A stretch of 41,557 bases of DNA, from assembly GCA_009731375.1 (NCBI GenBank), contig BJOX01000208.1, positions 31,681-73,237 on the forward strand. The letters run 5' to 3'. Within the stretch, counting starts at the first letter, position 1. Every line of letters starts with the position of its first letter. The translations under genes were made by a program, and so were the position numbers. Below, in pieces: positions 34,063-41,268 of the stretch. Source of the DNA: Paulinella micropora. Taxonomy: Eukaryota; Cercozoa; Imbricatea; Euglyphida. A model generated the notes under the pieces. The model saw nothing but the letters and a program-made list of their open reading frames with translations, ran no database searches and had not been told where the DNA came from.

Positions 34063-36505
34063 CGCAATACAGTATACAATACAATATAACACAGTACAGA
34101 GCATTACCTGATAGAATACGATAGAATTATGATTCGATACAATATAATACAGTACAGAGCATTACCTGATACAATAAGATACAATTACGATACGATACAA
34201 TATACAGTACAGAGCATTACCTGATAGATTACGATACAAATACGATACGATACAATGTAATACAGTACAGAGCATTATGTGATACAATACGATACAATTA
34301 CGATACGATACAATATAATACAGTACAGAGCATTACCTGATAGATTACGATACAAATACGATACGATACAATGTAATACAGTACAGAGCATTATGTGATA
34401 CAATACGATACAATTACGATACGATACAATATAATACAGTACAGAGCATTACCTGATAGATTACGATACAAATACGATACGATACAATGTAATACAGTAC
34501 AGAGCATTATGTGATACAATACGATACAATTACGATACGATACAATATAATACAGTACAGAGCATTACCTGATAGATTACGATACAAATACGATACGATA
34601 CAATGTAATACAGTACAGAGCATTATGTGATACAATACGATACAATTACGATACGATACAATATAATACAGTACAGAGCATTACCTGATACAATACGATA
34701 CGATTCAATATAATTCAGTACAGAGCATTTCGGGAAACAATAAGATACAATATAATACAGTACAAAGCATCACCTGATAGAATACGATACAAGTACGATA
34801 CGATACAATATAATACAGTATAGAGCATTACAGTCCAATGTAATCTCATACAATATGATATACCTGGAATACCCACGGGCCACCCAGCTTAAAGGACGGA
34901 TCCACGATGCTAAGAAAAAGACCAACAACAACAACAACAACAACAAAATGGAATGTCATGATATGATGTCGCAGATTAGATTAGATTAGGATTAGGGTGG
35001 GGATTGGGATTAGATTAGATACGATTAGATTAGATTAGATCGTTCTATCTCATTACTGTTCAATTTGTTGACCGCACTGCGTCACGTCCGCATTCGTAGT
35101 CGCCCCAACGATTAGGATTAGGGTGAGGATTGGATAAGATTAAATCAGACTAGATCGTTCTATCTATTTATTTATTTATTACCGCACTGCGTCACGTCCG
35201 CACTCGTAATCGCCGCAGCGACCCTCAGGCATGCAGCATTCCTACGTATGTAGGTAGGTAGAGTTGATAGATTGGGGTTGATGGATTGGTTCATATAGAT
35301 TGACTGATTGATGAGAGAGAGAGAAATATATATATAGATAGATAGACCTCCAGGGTGCACTCGCTCGCATAGCCGTTGAGAGAGAAAAGTCTTGCGCCTT
35401 CCGTCTGTTGATCGGCAGTCAGAATACCTACATACATGCATGCATATGTTTCGCTTCCGTACGGCTTCCGGTGATTGCGGAGGAATCCGCAAAGCAGATT
35501 CGAGTTCGTTGCTTACTTATGCACACACACATAGACATACCTTCGCCCTCATAAGGGGTGCGTTGGTTGCGCAGGAAGCCGCATGGCAGGTTGGAGTTGG
35601 CGCTGCGAATGAAGCCGGAAGGGCAAGTGCTGGGACAGTAAGGAATGGGTCTGCAGCAAGACTCCAGGGCACATTCAAAACCCTGTCAGGAGACAAAATC
35701 AGATAGTAGATGGGTAGATATAGAAAATCAGAATAAGATGGGTGAATAGAAAGATAAAGACAAATAGATTGTAGATAGGCAGGCAGGGGATAGATCGCAT
35801 ATAGTAGATAGAAAGATAGCTAGATAGATAGATTGTAGATAGAGAGATTGCTAGTTAGCTAGACTTACATTGCAGATTTTGTCGGGCGCAGCACTCATCA
35901 TGAAACCTTTGGGGCAGTATAAGTCCCCGCATCTCGGAACCTAACATAGGAGACAATACAATTTAATACAGTAATATAGATGTAATTTGTACAATATCAT
36001 ATCACATCATGAAGCCATGGAGACAGTACAAGGCCCCGCATCTCGGAAACTAACATAGGAGACAATACAATTTAATACAGTAATATAGATGTAATTTGTA
36101 CAATATCACATCATGTAACGAAACTTTTGGGGTAGTATAAGTCCCCGCATCTCGGAACCTAACATGAGGAGACAATTCAATTTAATACAGTGCCATATTA
36201 TCCTGGACTAATACAGTGCCATATTCATCCTGGACTGTGAGAGTAATATAGATGTAATTATTACAACATCATATCACATCATGAAGGCCCCGCATCTCGG
36301 GCACCTTACATAGAGGAAAGATTGCATACCATGCTTAGAACCAGATCTATCTATCTATCTATCTATCTTACCCAGTTGCCATGTCATATGAAGCTGTAAA
36401 CAAAGAAAATACCATCTATCTATCTATCTGTCTTTCTATCCAGAGATTTTTTATAGGGATTGCTGTCATGTATATTACAGAGAGAGAGAGAGAGAAAGAG
36501 AGAGA

Positions 36506-36538
<33 letters not shown>

Positions 36539-39500
36539 NNNNNNNNNNNNNNNNNNNNNNNNNNNNNNNNNNNNNNNNNNNNNNNNNNNNNNNNNNNNNN
36601 NNNNNNNNNNNNNNNNNNNNNNNNNNNGATGGAGGGAGAGAGAAACACGGACCTTGACGCAGCACTCGTCAACCTTGCACGCAGGTCTGTAGCTTTCCAA
36701 GGCATCGGTTTCCATTCCCATGTAGTCAACGGTCGCAAACATGCTATGGATATACATATGCAGGTAAAGAGATGGATATGGATATAAAGGTATGGGTATA
36801 GATGTGCAACAGATGTAGATATAGATATGAGCGTAGATATGGGTATAGGTGTAGCTGCGTAGATATAGATATGGGTATAGGTGTAGGTGCGTGTACCATT
36901 TGCGTCCCTTATTTTTAAGAAGAAAGCCCGAAGGACAGACGGAAGAATCACAGACCTGTAAGTAAGTAAAGTAAGCAAGTAAACAGATTTTTGTATGTAT
37001 GTGGTTCCAGCAGAATAATTACCAAAAGTAGTTCTCGTGCAGAGCCAAAACAATTCTGATTTTCTGATTCAGTTATTATTCAATTCCTGAAGTGAAATGT
37101 GCAAATGTTGATTTTTTCTGTTTCAGTTATCATTCAAATCGTGCAATGTAGAGAGAAAGGGAGAATCTGTGTGTGTGTGTGACGGCAACAGGGTGTAGAT
37201 GAACCCCTAAAACACCTGTGTGTGTGTGCGTGTATAACCGGGTTGGCGCGACAGCACTCCTCGAAATCGCACCATGCCCCAGAACACATTTTATCTTTGC
37301 CAGCGATTGGGTAAGCGTATGGTCCACAGACCGTGGGGTCACAGTACGCCTTGGCCATGCAACAAAGCTCCTACATACAAACATAAATGCATACATACGT
37401 AAATCAATGCCGAACCTAATATTCAAAACAGACATACATGCATACAAACATGCATGCCTACATATACATACATACCTGAGAGCACTCGGGAAAGCGCTGC
37501 ATCTGATAGCTTTCCATGTACAGTCCGTCCTATGATAGATAAGTAGATAGACAAGACAAATACATGATATAGACAAAGGATTGGAAAAAAGTTAGATTAG
37601 ATTAGTTAGATAGATAGATAGATAGACCGGAGCACGGCAGGGCAGGTTGCGACCAATGAAGGCAACGTTCAGGGCATTGTACCTGTGTTTTTGTAGACTG
37701 TATGTTTACGTCACTGTATGTATATGTGTATGTTTCTGTGTTCATATGTTTGTATTACTATGTGTATATATATATGTGTTAGTTTACCCAAAATCATACA
37801 GCGGGCAAGCGTGCGCTTTTGCGTTGTTGATAGAAATTATGTATGTACATGTGTACATATGTGCATGTGTATGTACAGAAGTATGATTACCCGCCGTCGA
37901 ACAGATAGATAGATAGAATAAAGCGACTTGGGTTTGTTGATGGACATGGTGTATATTTATATGTGTATATCTATGTGTGCTTCTGGACATGTGTATATTT
38001 ATGCACAAGTATGTGTGCATACATAATTTGTTTATCCAAAATCGAATGTGTGCACATTATGTATCAGTATGTATGATTATGTTGTTGACCCGCAATGAGT
38101 ATGTTTGTATATGATTATGTGTTTACCCGCAATCGAACAGCGCACAAGAGGCCGACTTTGGTTTGTTGATCGCAGTGGTGACAGCGTTGTTGTAGGTGTA
38201 GGTCGAGCCACCTAAAGCAAGATTGCATAGGTATACACATAAAAGCATTCAATGCTAATTACCTAGGTAATTACCCTTGTTGTGGTTGGCTTCCCGGGGA
38301 AATTCCGAAATTCTGGGAATTTCCCCGGGAAGCCAACCACATCAAGGAAATTACCTAGGTAATTGGCGGTGAATGCTTTTATGTGCGTAAGTTAAGGTAT
38401 GGTATGGATGGTATGTTAAGGTAAGTAGGTAGGGGAAGGTAGGTAGACAAAATTACAGAGGTAAGGTAAGCCATGGTATGGATGGTATGTTAAGGTATGT
38501 AGGTAGGGGTAGGTAGGTAGGTAGATAGGTACCGTTGTTAAGAAAATAGTTGGAGCCACCGTAGTTACCTCCTGAGGTAGGTAGGTAGGTATGTAGATAG
38601 ACAGACAGATGGATAGATGGATAGATGGATAGATAGATAGATATATGGATATATAAAGTTGAACCCACCGTTGTTGTAGGCAGGCATTTCATAGCTGTCA
38701 GATTTGCCGGTGTTAACATTGTAGTTAGATGACCCACCGGTGTTAACATTGTAGTTAGATGACCCACCGGTGTTAACATTGTAGTTAGATGACCCACCGG
38801 TGTTAACATTGTAGTTGTATGATCCACCGGTGTTAACATTGTAGCTAGATGATGATCCACCGCTGTTAGATTTGCCGGTGTTAACATTGTAGCTAGATGA
38901 TCCACCGTTGTAGGTAGCTAGAAAGTCAGACAGATAAACAAACAGACACGCATAAATCCATACATAACAATTTATGTACGAAACTGTGGTCGGGCGAAGG
39001 ATACATACATACATACATACACATGCATACATACATGCATGCGACCTGTAAGACGCTTCGAGCATACAATACATACAATATTTTACATACATGCATACCT
39101 CCGTTAGTGTATACGGGTAACGCGGTGGTGCGGACGGGGACATTATTGTTGCAGGAGCCACGCATGGTCATGCCACCTTACATTGCATTACATTACTTTG
39201 CATGGGGTTGGATTGGATTGGATTGCATGCCATTACATTACATTTCATTACATTACAGACATACATACATTACCTTGCCTTGCGTTGTATGGCATTACAT
39301 TACATTACATATATACATTACATCCATATATTCATACATAAGCCGCCTCAGATACATAGAATACATTACATTATATTACATTACATTACATCCATACATT
39401 CATACATAAGTCGCTTCAAATACATAGAATACATCAGGCTGGGTGATACCGCCTACATAACGTTGCATACATACATACATGCATACATTACATTACATTA

Positions 39501-40400
39501 CAATATTACATTACATTACATACATACATTCATACATAAGTCGCTTTAAATACATAGAATACATCAGGCTGGGTGATACCGCCTACATACATTACATACA
39601 TACATGCATACACGCATACATTCATTACATGACATTACATTACATCCATACATTCATACATAAGCCGCCTCAGATACATAGAATACATCAGGCTGGGTGA
39701 TACCGCCTACAAACATACATGCATACACGCATACATACATTACATTACATCCATACATTCATACATAAGCCGCTACAAATACATAGAATACATCAGGCTG
39801 GGTGATACCGCCTACATACATTACGTACACACATACATAAAATTACATACCCTGCACTGAGCAGCCTCCCAGTACCTTGACCATTTCATTACATACATAC
39901 ATACATTATCTATCTATCTATCTATCTATGTATCGATCTATCTATCTATCTATCCATCCATCCCATCCCATCCAAAAATTACATACTCTGCACGGAGCAT
40001 CCTCCAAGCACCTTGACCATTTCATCCGCTTTGCCGGAACGCGTCATAAAGGGAAAATCTTTTTCGCGAATTTCCTCGTCACAGCTATATGAAGGAGTAC
40101 GTTTTGATTTGATAACGAAAAAAAACCACAAACGCAACTTAGATGACAACGAAAACAAAACTTGACTCAAACATCAATTATCAATCTGACAACAGCAGTA
40201 ACAACGAAAAAAAAAATACTTTTTGTGGGGAATGCTTAAGAACACACTGTAATAACAACAGCAGCAACATCACCACAACAACAAACAACTTACTTGGTGG
40301 GAATGGTAATGACAGCTTTTGAGTTGTCACAGCTGAATTCTTCAGTGGGGACTTTGTTGAAGAGGCAGACCATGATAGCCTTGCCTAAGGTGGCGCGGCC

Positions 40401-40435
<35 letters not shown>

Positions 40436-41195
40436 AGAGAGAGGAATGCATAGATCACATAACTTGGCACAGTGCAGAGCTAGCTATACCAATTCAAACC
40501 AGATTGCATTGTTATACATACATGTGAAAGAACGAGAGGCGACCTTACTCCAAACACTGCATTGGGGCAAGATAGAGAGAGAGGGGGGGGGGGGGGGGGA
40601 AAAAACAANNNNNNNNNNATAACTCCAAAAACACCATCAGGCAATGCATTGACATAGCCCTCTCCCAGCTTAATGAACTCCTTCGTCACCTTGTCTTTGA
40701 CGGAGGACAGGACACGGATAAAACCTACACGAATACGAATAGAAATACCTCAACAGTTAAACTGATTACCTATATACACAAGCTCCCATACACACCCAAA
40801 GACGTATAGACCAATTCATACATAAATGCACACACATATTTACAGTACATAAATATTTCAATACATATGAAAGCATACAATAGTAACTAACATGGTAATT
40901 ACCACATTTCCGGGAACTTGACCACATATAAACTTTGAAATTTAGAAAATTTTAAAACTTTCCGGGAAGTTGACCACATTTAGGGTAATTGCCAGGGTAA
41001 TAAAAATTGTATGCTTTCATGTGATACCGTTGTCTTGGCCGTACTTGAACTGCATGTTAAGAACAGTTAGTTGGTTGTTGCACCGACTGCAAGGGTCGCA
41101 GCCGATTTGACGGACTACACATACACATTATACTGCATAATTTTTTATGTTATGTTATAATAGTATCATATTTGTCAACGTTACGNNNNNNNNNN

Positions 41196-41234
<39 letters not shown>

Positions 41235-41236
41235 AC

Positions 41237-41268
<32 letters not shown>

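Noticed and set aside
34075-34860. Regular repeats with spacers that look like a CRISPR array
   Set aside because: Units are tandem and contiguous, with no unique spacers, in a eukaryotic intron.
34975-35125. TTAGGG-like telomeric repeats
   Set aside because: Only isolated TTAGGG occurs within a GATTA tract inside an intron, with no tandem telomere array.
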